Shown here: piece after piece, positions 27,086 to 37,094 of the stretch | Layout of the letters: each line of letters opens with the position of its first letter | Numbering within the stretch: the first letter of the stretch is position 1 | NCBI RefSeq assembly: GCF_937920985.1 | Contig: NZ_CALDXR010000032.1 | Location: 1 to 64,000, forward strand | DNA from: an uncultured Phascolarctobacterium sp. | GTDB lineage: Bacteria; Bacillota; Negativicutes; Acidaminococcales; Acidaminococcaceae | Direction of reading: 5' to 3' | DNA length: 64,000 nt | Made by a program: the position numbers and the translations under genes | Notes under the pieces: model-generated | Told to the model about the DNA's origin: nothing | Databases searched by the model: none | What the model saw: only the letters and a program-made list of their open reading frames with translations

Positions 27086-28411
27086 TTAAACCAGCTCTGC
27101 CACCATTTCATAGGTAAAACCTTGCAGAATACGCACTCTTACCATCTGGCCTACCTCCAGCTCGGCGGCATTTTCGATAAAGATGTTGCCGTCGATATCA
27201 GGTGCCTCGTGATAGGAACGTCCTACCGCAAGAGCGGGGTTTTCTTCATCAAAGCCTTCGACGATAACGTCCAGCTCCTCATCCTCGCGCTCCTGATGGA
27301 TTTCTTCGGAAATACCTGCCTGCAGCGCCATCAGCTCATGATAGCGGTTTTCCTTAACCTCAGGCTCAATCTGGGTTTCCATAGCGCCGGCTACAGTGCC
27401 CTCCTCCTGGGAATACTGGAACACGCCTGCGTTTTCAAAACGCTGCTTTTCAACAAAGTCCATCAGCTCCGCAAAATCCTCGTCGGTTTCACCGGGGAAG
27501 CCCACAATAAAGGTAGTGCGGATAGTAATTCCCGGAATACGCTCACGCAGCTTGGCCAGAAGCTCCTCTACCTGCGCGCGTGTATCGTAACGGTTCATGC
27601 TTTCCAGCAGTCTGTCGCTGGCATGCTGCAGAGGAATATCAATATACTTGCACACCTTGTCGCATTCGGCAAAGGCTGCAATCAAATCGTCCGTAAAGTT
27701 ATTGGGATACAGGTACATAACGCGAATCCACTTAATGCCCTCCAGCTCGTTGAGGTCACGCAGCAGCTGCGGCAAAAGCAGCTTGCCGGTGAGGTCCTCG
27801 CCGTAGCGGGTGGTGTCCTGCGCAACTACAATCAGCTCCTTAGTGCCGTGAGCAGCAAGGCTTCTTGCCTCTGCCATAACCTCATCATAAGGGCGGCTGG
27901 TGTAGGGACCGCGCAGCTGCGGAATAATGCAGTAGGAGCAGCAGTTGTCGCAGCCCTCGGCAATTTTCAGATACGCCATGTAATCAGGCGTAGTCAGCAT
28001 TCTGGGCAGAGCCTGCACATTTTTGCTTTCCAGCTTCTGCAGATGCTTCACGCGCTTGCCTGCCAGCACCTGATCGATAACCCAGCCGATATCGGTGAAG
28101 CTGTCGGTGCCGACGATAGCGTCAACCTCCGGCATGCTTTCGAAAAGCTCGTCTGCATAGCGCTGGCCGAGGCATCCTGTCATAATCAGATACTTGCAGC
28201 TGCCCTCCTCCTTATATTGCGCCATTTGTAAAATTGTGCTGATGGATTCCTCCTTCGCACTTTCGATAAAACCGCAGGTATTAACAATAATCAGTTCGGC
28301 ATCTGCGGGATCGTTGGTAATATCCAGCTGCTTATCCTTGATAATACCCAGCATAACTTCAGAATCTACCAGATTTTTGGGACAGCCGAGGCTGACCATA
28401 CCTATTTTCAT
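27086..28411 (-). CDS. rimO: Ribosomal protein S12 methylthiotransferase RimO
   Basis: A radical-SAM methylthiotransferase modifying an aspartate of S12. The 441 residues show the UPF0004 N-terminal domain starting GMVSLGCPKNLVDSE (with the family's conserved cysteines), the radical-SAM cluster motif AEGCDNCCSYCIIPQLRGPY, and a C-terminal TRAM domain (about 375-440). The GCPKNLVDSE signature separates RimO from MiaB. The start has GGAGG. It lies 47 bp upstream of cinA, so both are probably co-transcribed. Confidence 0.95.
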   Translation of the reverse strand: MKIGMVSLGCPKNLVDSEVMLGIIKDKQLDITNDPADAELIIVNTCGFIESAKEESISTILQMAQYKEEGSCKYLIMTGCLGQRYADELFESMPEVDAIVGTDSFTDIGWVIDQVLAGKRVKHLQKLESKNVQALPRMLTTPDYMAYLKIAEGCDNCCSYCIIPQLRGPYTSRPYDEVMAEARSLAAHGTKELIVVAQDTTRYGEDLTGKLLLPQLLRDLNELEGIKWIRVMYLYPNNFTDDLIAAFAECDKVCKYIDIPLQHASDRLLESMNRYDTRAQVEELLAKLRERIPGITIRTTFIVGFPGETDEDFAELMDFVEKQRFENAGVFQYSQEEGTVAGAMETQIEPEVKENRYHELMALQAGISEEIHQEREDEELDVIVEGFDEENPALAVGRSYHEAPDIDGNIFIENAAELEVGQMVRVRILQGFTYEMVAELV

Positions 28412-28479
28412 TCTTTACCTCCAAAACCTGCTGCCCTCACTCTAGCTGTCGGGACAGCAAGCAAGAGCATAAATCACAA

Positions 28480-28532
28480 TAATCTAATCACTATTCACTG
28501 ATCACTGATGACTAATCACTAATAACTAACCA
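28480..28532. repeat. Short tandem array of degenerate ACTAATC-like units
   Basis: Repeated CACTAATC/CACTGATC/ACTAATAAC units fill the space between the binding-protein gene and rimO. A shorter copy of the same repeat lies at 35128-35160. No coding or structural role is visible. Confidence 0.55.
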
Positions 28533-29522
28533 CTATTTACTGAAACGAACCTTACTCAGCCACTTATTCGTCAGTCCGTCCTGCTTATCAGGCTCCAGAT
28601 AGCTGCTGTTGAGCCAGATTTTATCTGCATCGGCAGCAGCCTCGTCAAAGCCACGCGGAAAGATGAACATGTAGCCTGTGGCGTTTTCCTGCGCTATCGC
28701 CTGCACCTGCTCGCTTGTCAAAAGCCATTCCATAACAGCAATACCCCGCAAATCATCGGCAGTGTTCTTAAACAGGCCTACGCAGAAAAGATTTACCGGC
28801 GTGCCTTCCTTGGGATAGACAACATAAGCGGGAAATTTATTTTCCAGATATTTAAAAACGTAGCTTTGTCTTGTTATGGCCACATCCGCATCACCCACCG
28901 CCGCCATGCGCACAGGTGTAAAGGGGAACTTGGCATATTGCCCGATAAAGCGGTTGATATCGCCTAAATACTCCAGCGATTCATCCTCGCCGAAGCGGTC
29001 TGCCAGACCTGCCAGAAAGTTTTGCGTGCTGTTGCTGTCGGATAAATTTTCCAGAGCAATGCGCAGCTGCTCTTTTCCTGCCAAATCCTGCCAGCTGCAG
29101 ATATTAGTCTGGCCGACAGTACGGGCGTACTGCTGGTTGACCAGAAAAACTATCGGATCATAGAAAATACCGTACCAGCTTAAATCCGCGTCACGGAACT
29201 TCTGCGGCAGTCTGTCGCCATCGGCAAAGGCCACAGGCTTCAGGCTTCCCTGACGCTTCAGTCCGGCAAGCGTGCGCTGCTCGGCCAGCACAACGTCCGG
29301 CAGCTCCCCGCCAGGCTTCAGCTCGTAAACAGCCTTCAGCTGCAGCTTAGCCTTATTATCCTTGTTAAATGCATCCACCAGATTTTCAGTAAATTTATTA
29401 TCAAGCTCGGAATACAGGATAATGGTTTTTGCCCCTGCGTTCTGTACAGGAGCAGGCTGCTCACCGCAGCCTCCCGTCAATATTCCGGCCAACATCAGCA
29501 CTAAAAAGATACAACGGACCAT
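28533..29522 (-). CDS. Orphan solute-binding lipoprotein
   Basis: A 329-residue type-2 periplasmic binding protein. The signal ends ILTGGC with lipidated C19. The mature domain begins TIILYSELDNKFTENLVDAFNKD and later reads YGIFYDPIVFLVNQ, VGDADVAITRQSYVF and FPAYVVYPKEGTPVNLF. This pattern belongs to the Fbp/PotD-like group that binds ferric iron, thiamine or polyamines. No permease or ATPase gene is adjacent. It sits 15 bp downstream of ygiQ, presumably by read-through. Ligand unknown. Confidence 0.8.
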   Translation of the reverse strand: MVRCIFLVLMLAGILTGGCGEQPAPVQNAGAKTIILYSELDNKFTENLVDAFNKDNKAKLQLKAVYELKPGGELPDVVLAEQRTLAGLKRQGSLKPVAFADGDRLPQKFRDADLSWYGIFYDPIVFLVNQQYARTVGQTNICSWQDLAGKEQLRIALENLSDSNSTQNFLAGLADRFGEDESLEYLGDINRFIGQYAKFPFTPVRMAAVGDADVAITRQSYVFKYLENKFPAYVVYPKEGTPVNLFCVGLFKNTADDLRGIAVMEWLLTSEQVQAIAQENATGYMFIFPRGFDEAAADADKIWLNSSYLEPDKQDGLTNKWLSKVRFSK

Positions 29523-29537
29523 CTCATCCCTCCGTTA

Positions 29538-31451
29538 CTATCTGCGGCGCTTATCCTCACGCCTTTTTCCACCGGTACTGCCTGAAGCGATACTGCGGTT
29601 TGCATTACGCTTCGGTCCGCGAGATGCATCACGCTTCGCGCCACGCGCTCCGCCGCGCTGCTCCTGCTCCGTATGCAGCAGGCATTTAGGCCCGCTGCCC
29701 ACAAGGTCCATACGGCCTGCCTTCTGCAGTGCCTCCAGCACCAGCTTGCGGTTACGCGGAGCACGGTACTGCATCAGCGCACGCTGCATTGCCTTATCAT
29801 GCGGATTGCGGGCCACAAATACGGTTTCACCGCTTTCCGGGTCGATGCCGGAATAATACATCGCCGTCGCCGCACTGCCGGGAGTAGGAATGAAGTCCTG
29901 CACCTGCTCCGGATTGTGCTTGATGTCACGCAAAAACTCTGCCAGCTCAATAGCATTGTTCAGCGTGCAGCCCGGATGGCTGGAAATAAAATACGGCACC
30001 AGATATTGCGGCAGGCCGATTTCTTTATTTTTTTGCGCATAAAGGCGCATAAACTTCAGATAAACTTCCTTGCCGGGCTTACCCATACGCGCCAGAACCT
30101 GGGGAGCGATATGCTCAGGCGCCACCTTCAGCAGACCGCTGATGTGATAGCGGCACAGCTCATCCAAGAAATCCTGCTTTTTATCCGCCAGCATATAATC
30201 ATAACGGATACCGCTGCGAATAAACACCTTCTTAACGCCCGGTAAAGCGCGCAGCTTACGCAAAAGCGCTATATAATCGCTGTGGTCGGCATCAATATTG
30301 GGGCACGGCTTGGGGAACAGGCACTGTCTGTCCTTGCACACGCCGTATTTCAGCTGCTTGGCACAGGAAGGATGGCGGAAGTTGGCTGTAGGGCCACCAA
30401 CGTCATGGATATAGCCCTTGAAGCCGTCCAGCTGCGTCAGAATCTTAGCTTCGCGCAGAATAGATTCATGGCTGCGAGCCTGAATGATGCGTCCCTGATG
30501 CGCATGAATAGCGCAGAAGGAACAGCTGCCGAAGCAGCCTCTGCTGCTTACCAGGCTGAACTGAACCTCTTCGAGCGCCGCAACGCCTCCCTTGACATCA
30601 TAGCTCGGATGCCACTTACGCATATAAGGCAAATCATAGATAGCGTCCATCTCCTCCATCGTCAGCGGGAAGATGTTCGGATTCTGTACGATATATTTCT
30701 TCTGTCCCTTTTGGACTACGATTTTGCCATAAAACGGGTCCTGCTCCTTGCTCTGCAGCTTGAAGGCTCTGGCAAATTCCTTGCGGTCGTCCTTGATAGC
30801 CTTCCAGTCGGGAAGCTCCACATATTCGTCATCGGGCAGAGTGTCGGACATATAGGCCGTGCCGCGGATATAATGCATATCCTCGGCGCCGGCACCGCCT
30901 GCCAGATAGTCGGCAATTTCCACTACCTGCTTTTCGCCCATGCCGTAAATCAAAAGGTCCGCGCCGCTGCTCTCCAGAATAGAGGGCATCAGCTTGTTTT
31001 CCCAGTAGTCGAAATGCACAAAACGGCGCAGGCTGGCTTCAATGCCGCCGATAATTACAGGCATATCCGGCCACAGCTGCTTGACGAGCTGCGCATAAAC
31101 GGCCGTAGCATGGTCGGGACGCTGTCCCACCTCGCCGCCTGCGGTATACTTGTCGACAGCACGCTCATTCTTGGCTGCCGTATAACGGCACAGCATGGAG
31201 TCAAGGTTGCCGCCGGAAATAAGCACGCCCAATCGCGGCTTGCCCAGCTCTGCCAGATATTCTGCTTTATCCCAACGCGGCTGGCACAGCATAGCTACCT
31301 TGTAGCCCTGCGCCTCCAGTACACGGCAGATTACTGCCGGACCGAAGGAGGGGTGGTCTACATAAGCATCGCCGCTGATAAACAGAAAGTCAATCTGCTC
31401 CCAGCCACGCTCGGCAATTTCTTGAGCGGAAATTGGTAAAAACTGTTTCAT
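29538..31451 (-). CDS. YgiQ-family radical SAM protein
   Basis: A 637-residue radical-SAM protein of the YgiQ family. The N-terminal part looks B12-binding-like (RPRWDKAEYLAELGKPRLGVLISGGNLDSM). The central cluster motif SSRGCFGSCSFCAIHAHQGR has the CxxxCxxC ligands, and KYGVCKDRQCLFPKPCPN forms a further Cys-rich site. The last 50 residues are a basic R/G/K-rich tail, probably disordered and RNA-contacting. The enzyme's reaction is not known. It precedes an orphan lipoprotein gene and follows rodZ. Confidence 0.9.
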   Translation of the reverse strand: MKQFLPISAQEIAERGWEQIDFLFISGDAYVDHPSFGPAVICRVLEAQGYKVAMLCQPRWDKAEYLAELGKPRLGVLISGGNLDSMLCRYTAAKNERAVDKYTAGGEVGQRPDHATAVYAQLVKQLWPDMPVIIGGIEASLRRFVHFDYWENKLMPSILESSGADLLIYGMGEKQVVEIADYLAGGAGAEDMHYIRGTAYMSDTLPDDEYVELPDWKAIKDDRKEFARAFKLQSKEQDPFYGKIVVQKGQKKYIVQNPNIFPLTMEEMDAIYDLPYMRKWHPSYDVKGGVAALEEVQFSLVSSRGCFGSCSFCAIHAHQGRIIQARSHESILREAKILTQLDGFKGYIHDVGGPTANFRHPSCAKQLKYGVCKDRQCLFPKPCPNIDADHSDYIALLRKLRALPGVKKVFIRSGIRYDYMLADKKQDFLDELCRYHISGLLKVAPEHIAPQVLARMGKPGKEVYLKFMRLYAQKNKEIGLPQYLVPYFISSHPGCTLNNAIELAEFLRDIKHNPEQVQDFIPTPGSAATAMYYSGIDPESGETVFVARNPHDKAMQRALMQYRAPRNRKLVLEALQKAGRMDLVGSGPKCLLHTEQEQRGGARGAKRDASRGPKRNANRSIASGSTGGKRREDKRRR

Positions 31452-31472
31452 TAAAAACTCCTGAACAAATTA

Positions 31473-32468
31473 TTATTTCTTCTTATCGGCCTTCGCTTCG
31501 CCGGCAGCCTGCGGCTGCTGCGGCTCAGCCTGCTTAACCTCAGCCTGCGGCTTCGGTTCTTCTGCCTTCGGCGCAGGTGCAGCTGCAGCGGGCTGCGGCG
31601 CTTCCTCTACTGCGGCAGCAGGTGCGGCCTTGGTTTCAGCTACGGGCTGCGGTGCGGCCTCCTCTGCCTTAGCTGCGGCTGCAGGCTGTGCGGGAGCGTT
31701 GCGCAGATAGGTCTTCACGGCCACGCCATGCTCGCCCTTCAGGTCAACAGCCTCGCCGTTCACCTTAATGCGTACAACACCGATATTGCCGTACTTGACA
31801 ATCAGCTTATCCTTAGCCTCGAAATGCTTGCTTTCCTTAGCATGCAGAATGCCGGCAAAAAGCTCCTTGCCGTCGGCACTCGCCTCCAGCCAGCAGTCAC
31901 CCTCAGCCTCCAGGTCAACGGTAACCTTATCCAGCACTGCGGGCGCTTTAGCTTCAGGCTTAACCTGCTCGGTCTGCTTGGCCTCATCCTTAGGCATATT
32001 TTTAAAATAGTTAATCGTAGCGGGAATAGCAAAATAGCCTGCCGTGAGCACCGCTACCGCTGCTAAGCCTGCCAGGCACTGCTTCATCGGCAGCTTCGGC
32101 AAACCCGGCATTTCAAAGCGGCCTGTACCGCTGCCGATATCACGCTTATCCTTCAGCTGGATGTTGAGGCGGACCTTTTCCACCTCGCGGATACCCTTGC
32201 TGCGTACAGCCTCTGCCGCCATACCGGCAGCACTTGCTTTATATTCATTAACAAGCTCCGGACCGTTCAAGCCCAGATAATTACCGTAGTTGCGGATTAT
32301 TCCCTTCAGGAAAACCTCGCCCGGAGTCTTGTCATATTCATCATTTTCTACAGCCTGCAGATAACGGCTGCGGATACTGGTAGCCTTTTCGGCATCAGCA
32401 AGAGAGATACCCTTGGCCAGTCTTGCTTCTTTCAAAATTGCGCCGACAGTCTTTTCCTTATCATCCAT
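31473..32468 (-). CDS. rodZ: RodZ-like cytoskeletal/cell-shape protein
   Basis: 331 residues with the RodZ layout. An N-terminal helix-turn-helix domain (about 8-75: KGISLADAEKATSIRSRYLQ and FLKGIIRNYGNYLGLN) is followed by a basic linker, one membrane segment (about 130-150) and a DUF4115 beta domain (about 178-265). The last 65 residues are a low-complexity A/P/E/K tail. RodZ links MreB to the membrane for rod growth. It lies 17 bp downstream of ftsK. Confidence 0.88.
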   Translation of the reverse strand: MDDKEKTVGAILKEARLAKGISLADAEKATSIRSRYLQAVENDEYDKTPGEVFLKGIIRNYGNYLGLNGPELVNEYKASAAGMAAEAVRSKGIREVEKVRLNIQLKDKRDIGSGTGRFEMPGLPKLPMKQCLAGLAAVAVLTAGYFAIPATINYFKNMPKDEAKQTEQVKPEAKAPAVLDKVTVDLEAEGDCWLEASADGKELFAGILHAKESKHFEAKDKLIVKYGNIGVVRIKVNGEAVDLKGEHGVAVKTYLRNAPAQPAAAAKAEEAAPQPVAETKAAPAAAVEEAPQPAAAAPAPKAEEPKPQAEVKQAEPQQPQAAGEAKADKKK

Positions 32469-32485
32469 TTCGCCTGCACCTCCGC

Positions 32486-35095
32486 TTATTCACGGCGCAG
32501 GAAGCGTTCCTCTGCTTCCTTACGCGACATTATAACCTCTCGTGGCTTGCTGCCTACGGATTGACCGACAATGCCCAGCTCCTCCATGGTATCTACCAGA
32601 CGCGCCGCACGCGTATAGCCTATGCGGAAGCGTCGCTGCAGCATGGAGCTTGATGCCTGCCCCATGTCCAGCACAAGGCTCAGGGCATCCTCGAAAAGCT
32701 CATCCTCTGCAGGCGCATTGGAGCCTGCATCCTCGGCATTATGGCCTTTATTATCACATTCCAGCTCCTGCTCTGTTACCTCTTCGCTGTAATTTACAGG
32801 AATGGACTGCTTGATAATGAAATCTACTATTTTATTCAGCTCATCATCGCTGACGAAGGCACCCTGCACACGCACGGGCTTGTTGTAGCCCATGGGGTAA
32901 AAGAGCATATCGCCCTTGCCCAGCAGCTTTTCGGCACCGCCCATATCAATAATGGTGCGCGAATCTGTCTGCGAGGATACGGCGAAAGCAATACGTGAAG
33001 GAATATTCGCCTTGACGATGCCTGTAATAACATCTACGGACGGACGCTGGGTGGCCAGAATCAGATGGATACCGGCAGCGCGGGCCTTCTGTGCCAAACG
33101 CAGGATGGCATCCTCCACATCAACCTTGGCTACCATCATCAGGTCGGATAACTCGTCGATGATGATTACGATATAAGGCATCTTTTCGGCGGCCTGTGCG
33201 TTATAGGTTTTGATGTCACGCACACGGCTGTCGGCAAACGCCTTATAACGGCGCTCCATTTCCGCTACCGCCCAGTGCAGCGCGCTGGCTGCCTTTTTCG
33301 GCTCGGTGACAACAGGTGTCAGCAGATGCGGAATACCGTTGTAATTAGACAATTCTACGACCTTAGGGTCGACAAGAATCAGTTTAACCTCGTCCGGGGT
33401 AGCACGGTACAAAAGACCGGCGATAATCGTATTGATACACACCGATTTACCGGAGCCTGTGGAGCCTGCTACCAGAAGGTGCGGCATTTTCGCAAGGTCG
33501 GCGGAAATAATATCACCGCTGATATCCTTGCCCAAACCAATGCACAGATGCTCCTTGGCATTGCGCACACTGCCTGCCTCCACAACCTCACGGAAGCACA
33601 CGGGATCGTTCTTCGTGTTCGGCGCTTCGATGCCGATGGCGGATTTGCCGGGAATCGGCGCCTCGATACGCACACCAGGCGCAGCCAGACGCAGGGCAAT
33701 ATCATCCGCAAGGTTCACCACCGAGCTTACCTTCACACCTGCCGCAGGCTCCAGCTCAAAGCGGGTAACCGACGGTCCGCGTGTAACGGCAACAACTCTG
33801 GCGCGCACCTTGAAGTCTGCCAAAGTCTGCTCCAGCACCGCACATTGGTCCATGATGTCCTTCTGATAGGTGGACGGGTCGCTGGCCTTCGGCGTATCCA
33901 GAAGCTCCAGCGGTGGCAGCTGATAGCTGCTCGCGGCCTGCGCTTCAGGCTCATATGCTGCAGCGGTCTGCGGAGCAGGCGCCGCTGCGGCAATTTTATC
34001 CGCGCTGTCAAAAATCGTTACGGCCGGCTTCTCCGGTTCAGGCTCAGGCTGCGGCTCCGCCTTAGCAGGCGCTGCAAACGCTGCCGCCTGCTCCTCGCGA
34101 TAGGTATTGCGGATTACGGAAGCAGGACGCTCCGGTTCGGGCTCCGGCTCATGTTCAGCAGCCGGCGGCTCCGCATCATCCAGAAAGCGGCTGTCCGGCT
34201 CGTAATCATCGTCATAATTGATAATCGGTCTTACAATGACCTCGGGTTTGGACTGCTCCCATTCGGGCAGCTGCACAGGGTCACGCTCTATTTCCTCTTT
34301 TAAAGGTGATTTTTCGTAAACACTCTTGTTTTTCGTAAAGCCCAAAATGCTTCTGAAAGCACTTTTCTTCTGCACGCCCTCGTTGAAGGCATCAAACTCG
34401 GGGCTGGTATAGTTGCTGATAACGTTATCCGCAGGAGCGGCATGCTGTTGAGGCGCGGCACTCTTGCGCTTGAACACGGTCCTGGACACAATCTCCGGAC
34501 GCTTGCGCTCCTCCCTCACCTTGTCGTCGGGGCGCACCAACGTCAAATCGTCGGAGGTCAGATAATCCTGCCACAGCTCCCACCATTTGCGCAGCGGCAG
34601 CACCAGGCCCAGCAGCCACAGCCAGCCTAAGGCAAGAATAATATAAACCATTACATCACCGGCAAAGGAACGCAGCAGCTTCAGCAAAAGGCCGCCTATA
34701 AGACCGCCGCCCTCCGCTATCAGCGAAGGCTCCAGCTCAGCGCCAACAGGCACAAAAACATGATGAGCTGTGCCTGTAAGGCACAGCGTCACCAAAGTAA
34801 AAATTAATGTTCTCTTGTTAAAAACACCAAATTGTCCTCTAAGCAGCTGCCAGGACGCAGCAAAGAAAGCCAAAGGCAGCAAAAAGATACCCTTACCCAG
34901 CAGATTCTGCTCCACCAGATAAGCATAATGCATTACGCCGTCCTCAGCCGTCATAAGAAGAGCGGCTGCAAACAGCAGACCCATAAGCAGGCAGACAACG
35001 CCGACAGGGCGCGAGTAGCTTCTATTCTGTTGCTTCCTTCTTCTTTCCTTGCGCAAGATAAGACAACTCCTAAAATCGCAGCTGCCGGCAGTCAT
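32486..35095 (-). CDS. ftsK: DNA translocase FtsK/SpoIIIE
   Basis: An 869-residue septal DNA pump. Four N-terminal membrane segments span about 30-170. A proline/glutamate/alanine-rich linker (about 205-430) carries repeated PEPEPE-type stretches. The motor domain has Walker A VAGSTGSGKSVCINT, Walker B YIVIIIDELSDLMM and LATQRPSVDVITG. The C-terminal winged-helix gamma domain (about 795-860) reads KOPS-like sites in homologues. The ATG at 35095 has almost no spacing to AAAGG. TTG at 35056, ten bases after AGGAG, may be the true start. Confidence 0.93.
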   Translation of the reverse strand: MTAGSCDFRSCLILRKERRRKQQNRSYSRPVGVVCLLMGLLFAAALLMTAEDGVMHYAYLVEQNLLGKGIFLLPLAFFAASWQLLRGQFGVFNKRTLIFTLVTLCLTGTAHHVFVPVGAELEPSLIAEGGGLIGGLLLKLLRSFAGDVMVYIILALGWLWLLGLVLPLRKWWELWQDYLTSDDLTLVRPDDKVREERKRPEIVSRTVFKRKSAAPQQHAAPADNVISNYTSPEFDAFNEGVQKKSAFRSILGFTKNKSVYEKSPLKEEIERDPVQLPEWEQSKPEVIVRPIINYDDDYEPDSRFLDDAEPPAAEHEPEPEPERPASVIRNTYREEQAAAFAAPAKAEPQPEPEPEKPAVTIFDSADKIAAAAPAPQTAAAYEPEAQAASSYQLPPLELLDTPKASDPSTYQKDIMDQCAVLEQTLADFKVRARVVAVTRGPSVTRFELEPAAGVKVSSVVNLADDIALRLAAPGVRIEAPIPGKSAIGIEAPNTKNDPVCFREVVEAGSVRNAKEHLCIGLGKDISGDIISADLAKMPHLLVAGSTGSGKSVCINTIIAGLLYRATPDEVKLILVDPKVVELSNYNGIPHLLTPVVTEPKKAASALHWAVAEMERRYKAFADSRVRDIKTYNAQAAEKMPYIVIIIDELSDLMMVAKVDVEDAILRLAQKARAAGIHLILATQRPSVDVITGIVKANIPSRIAFAVSSQTDSRTIIDMGGAEKLLGKGDMLFYPMGYNKPVRVQGAFVSDDELNKIVDFIIKQSIPVNYSEEVTEQELECDNKGHNAEDAGSNAPAEDELFEDALSLVLDMGQASSSMLQRRFRIGYTRAARLVDTMEELGIVGQSVGSKPREVIMSRKEAEERFLRRE

Positions 35096-35127
35096 CCTTT
35101 ATCAGCTGACTGCTGACAACCGTTCAC

Positions 35128-35160
35128 AAAAAACTATTCACTAATCACTAATCACTGAAA
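35128..35160. repeat. Second copy of the ACTAATC-type tandem repeat
   Basis: CACTAATCACTAATCACT lies between rnj and ftsK and matches the units at 28480-28532. Confidence 0.55.
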
Positions 35161-35164
35161 GCTA

Positions 35165-36829
35165 TCAGATTTCCATGATAATCGGCAGAATCATCGGACG
35201 GCGGCGGGTTCTTTCGAACAGGAAGCGTCCCAGAGAATCACGGACCGTGGACTTGATTGCCGACCATTCGGAAACATTGTTTTCCTCGCAGCGGTCCAAG
35301 GCAGCCTGCACCTTATCGCGTGCTTCATCCATCAGGTCCTCGGCCTCGCGTACATAAACAAAGCCGCGGGAAACGATATCCGGACCGGAAACCACATGGC
35401 AGGATTCCTTGTCGATGGTTACGACAACAATCATGATACCGTCCTGAGAAAGCTGACGGCGGTCGCGCAGTACAATGTTGCCTACGTCGCCGACACCAAG
35501 GCCGTCAACCAGCACCTTGCCTGCAGGCACCTTGCCGTTAATGGTAATGCTGCTCTTGGTCAGCTCGATAACGCTGCCGTTTTCACCGATAACAATGTGG
35601 TCTGCCGGCATGCCAAGGGATTTAGCCAGATTAGCATGCTTAACCAGATGACGGTATTCACCATGCACAGGCATGAAGAAACGCGGACGCACCAGATTGT
35701 GCATCATCTTGATTTCCTCCTGGCTGGCGTGGCCGGAAACGTGGACGCCGTTGCTTTTTTCATAAATAACGTCCGCACCCAGCTTGTACAGATGGTCGAT
35801 AGTACGGGAAACGAGCTTTTCGTTGCCCGGAATCGGTGTAGCAGAAATAATTACTGTATCACCGGGCATAATATCAACCTTTTTATGGTCATTCATAGCC
35901 ATACGGGTGAGCGCGCTCATCGGCTCGCCCTGACTGCCGGTGGTGATAATAACAACCTTTTCCGGCGTATAGTTATGAGTTTCATCAATATCAATCAAAA
36001 CGCCCTCGGGAACCTTTAAGTAACCCAGCTCCTTGGCGATATTTACAACATTCACCATGCTGCGGCCGATAACTGCTACCTTACGGTCGTACTTCACAGC
36101 AGTATCAATAACCTGTTGGATACGATGTACGTTAGAGGAGAAGGTTGCTACTATAATACGGTGCTTAGCATAGCGGAACTCCTCGTCAAAGGTCTGGCCA
36201 ACCATTTTTTCGCTGGGAGTGAAGCCCGGGCGCTCGGCGTTGGTGCTGTCTGCCAGCAGGCACAGCACACCGCGGTCGCCGTATTCGGCAAATTTATTGA
36301 ATTCCATAACCTGTCCGTCGACAGGAGTGTGGTCGATTTTGAAGTCACCGGTGTGGATAATAACACCGATAGGAGTAATAATCGCGATAGCAACAGCGTC
36401 CGGAATGCTGTGGTTTACGCGGATGAAATCAAGCTTGAAGGCACCGGCGTTAATCTTGTCACCGGGTTTTACTACGTGCAGGTTTTCGTTGCCTACACCG
36501 TTTTCCTTCAAGCGGCCTTGTAAAATACCCAGAGTAAGTGCGGTACCATAAACGGGACAATCAATTTGTTTCATAACATAGGGCAGCGCACCGATATGGT
36601 CCTCGTGACCATGTGTCAGAAAGATACCCTTAATTTTATCTTTATTCTCAACCAAATATGTAATATCGGGAATAACCAAGTCAATGCCGAGCATATCGTC
36701 TTCAGGGAACATCAGTCCTGCATCAATCAGGATCATGTCATCCCCGTAACGGAATACCGTCATATTTTTACCAATTTCGCCCAAACCACCCAGCGGGATA
36801 ATTTGGACCTTATGTTGAAATTTACCCAA
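35165..36829 (-). CDS. rnj: Ribonuclease J
   Basis: A 5'-exonuclease/endonuclease of Firmicute mRNA decay. From a TTG start at 36829 (GGAGGT nine bases upstream) the product is 554 residues, the normal RNase J length. An upstream ATG at 36907 would add 26 untypical residues. The metallo-beta-lactamase motif FLTHGHEDHIGALPYV supplies metal ligands. A beta-CASP domain follows with GRSMVNVVNIAKELGYL, then TGSQGEPMSALTRMA and HVSGHASQEE. Its promoter is TTGTCA-17-TATAAT (entered separately). Confidence 0.95.
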   Translation of the reverse strand: MGKFQHKVQIIPLGGLGEIGKNMTVFRYGDDMILIDAGLMFPEDDMLGIDLVIPDITYLVENKDKIKGIFLTHGHEDHIGALPYVMKQIDCPVYGTALTLGILQGRLKENGVGNENLHVVKPGDKINAGAFKLDFIRVNHSIPDAVAIAIITPIGVIIHTGDFKIDHTPVDGQVMEFNKFAEYGDRGVLCLLADSTNAERPGFTPSEKMVGQTFDEEFRYAKHRIIVATFSSNVHRIQQVIDTAVKYDRKVAVIGRSMVNVVNIAKELGYLKVPEGVLIDIDETHNYTPEKVVIITTGSQGEPMSALTRMAMNDHKKVDIMPGDTVIISATPIPGNEKLVSRTIDHLYKLGADVIYEKSNGVHVSGHASQEEIKMMHNLVRPRFFMPVHGEYRHLVKHANLAKSLGMPADHIVIGENGSVIELTKSSITINGKVPAGKVLVDGLGVGDVGNIVLRDRRQLSQDGIMIVVVTIDKESCHVVSGPDIVSRGFVYVREAEDLMDEARDKVQAALDRCEENNVSEWSAIKSTVRDSLGRFLFERTRRRPMILPIIMEI

Positions 36830-36921
36830 AAAAAATACACCTCCATTTTTTATTTTACATTCTTCCGTACAAATGTAGAAATTGAATTTGATACTGTGTC
36901 CGCACACATACTCTCTACTTT

Positions 36922-36950
36922 ATTATACACTAAATATGGGCTATTGACAA
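36922..36950 (-). promoter_or_regulatory. Promoter of rnj
   Basis: Minus strand: TTGTCA (36945-36950), 17 bp, TATAAT (36922-36927). Confidence 0.8.
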
Positions 36951-37059
36951 ATAGTGATACATATTTTTTGTGAAAAGTTTGTTGCCAAACGGATGATTTT
37001 TTGGCAGAGGTAAAGCGCATGCAAAAAAGCGGCTGAAGGCAATGCACTCCCCTGCACCC

Positions 37060-37088
37060 TTGACATTCCCTTGTATTTCAAGTAAACT
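37060..37088 (+). promoter_or_regulatory. Promoter of a candidate small RNA
   Basis: Plus strand: TTGACA (37060-37065), exactly 17 bp, TAAACT (37083-37088), the same -35/-10 pair as the manganese-riboswitch promoter. Confidence 0.7.
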
Positions 37089-37094
37089 TAAACT

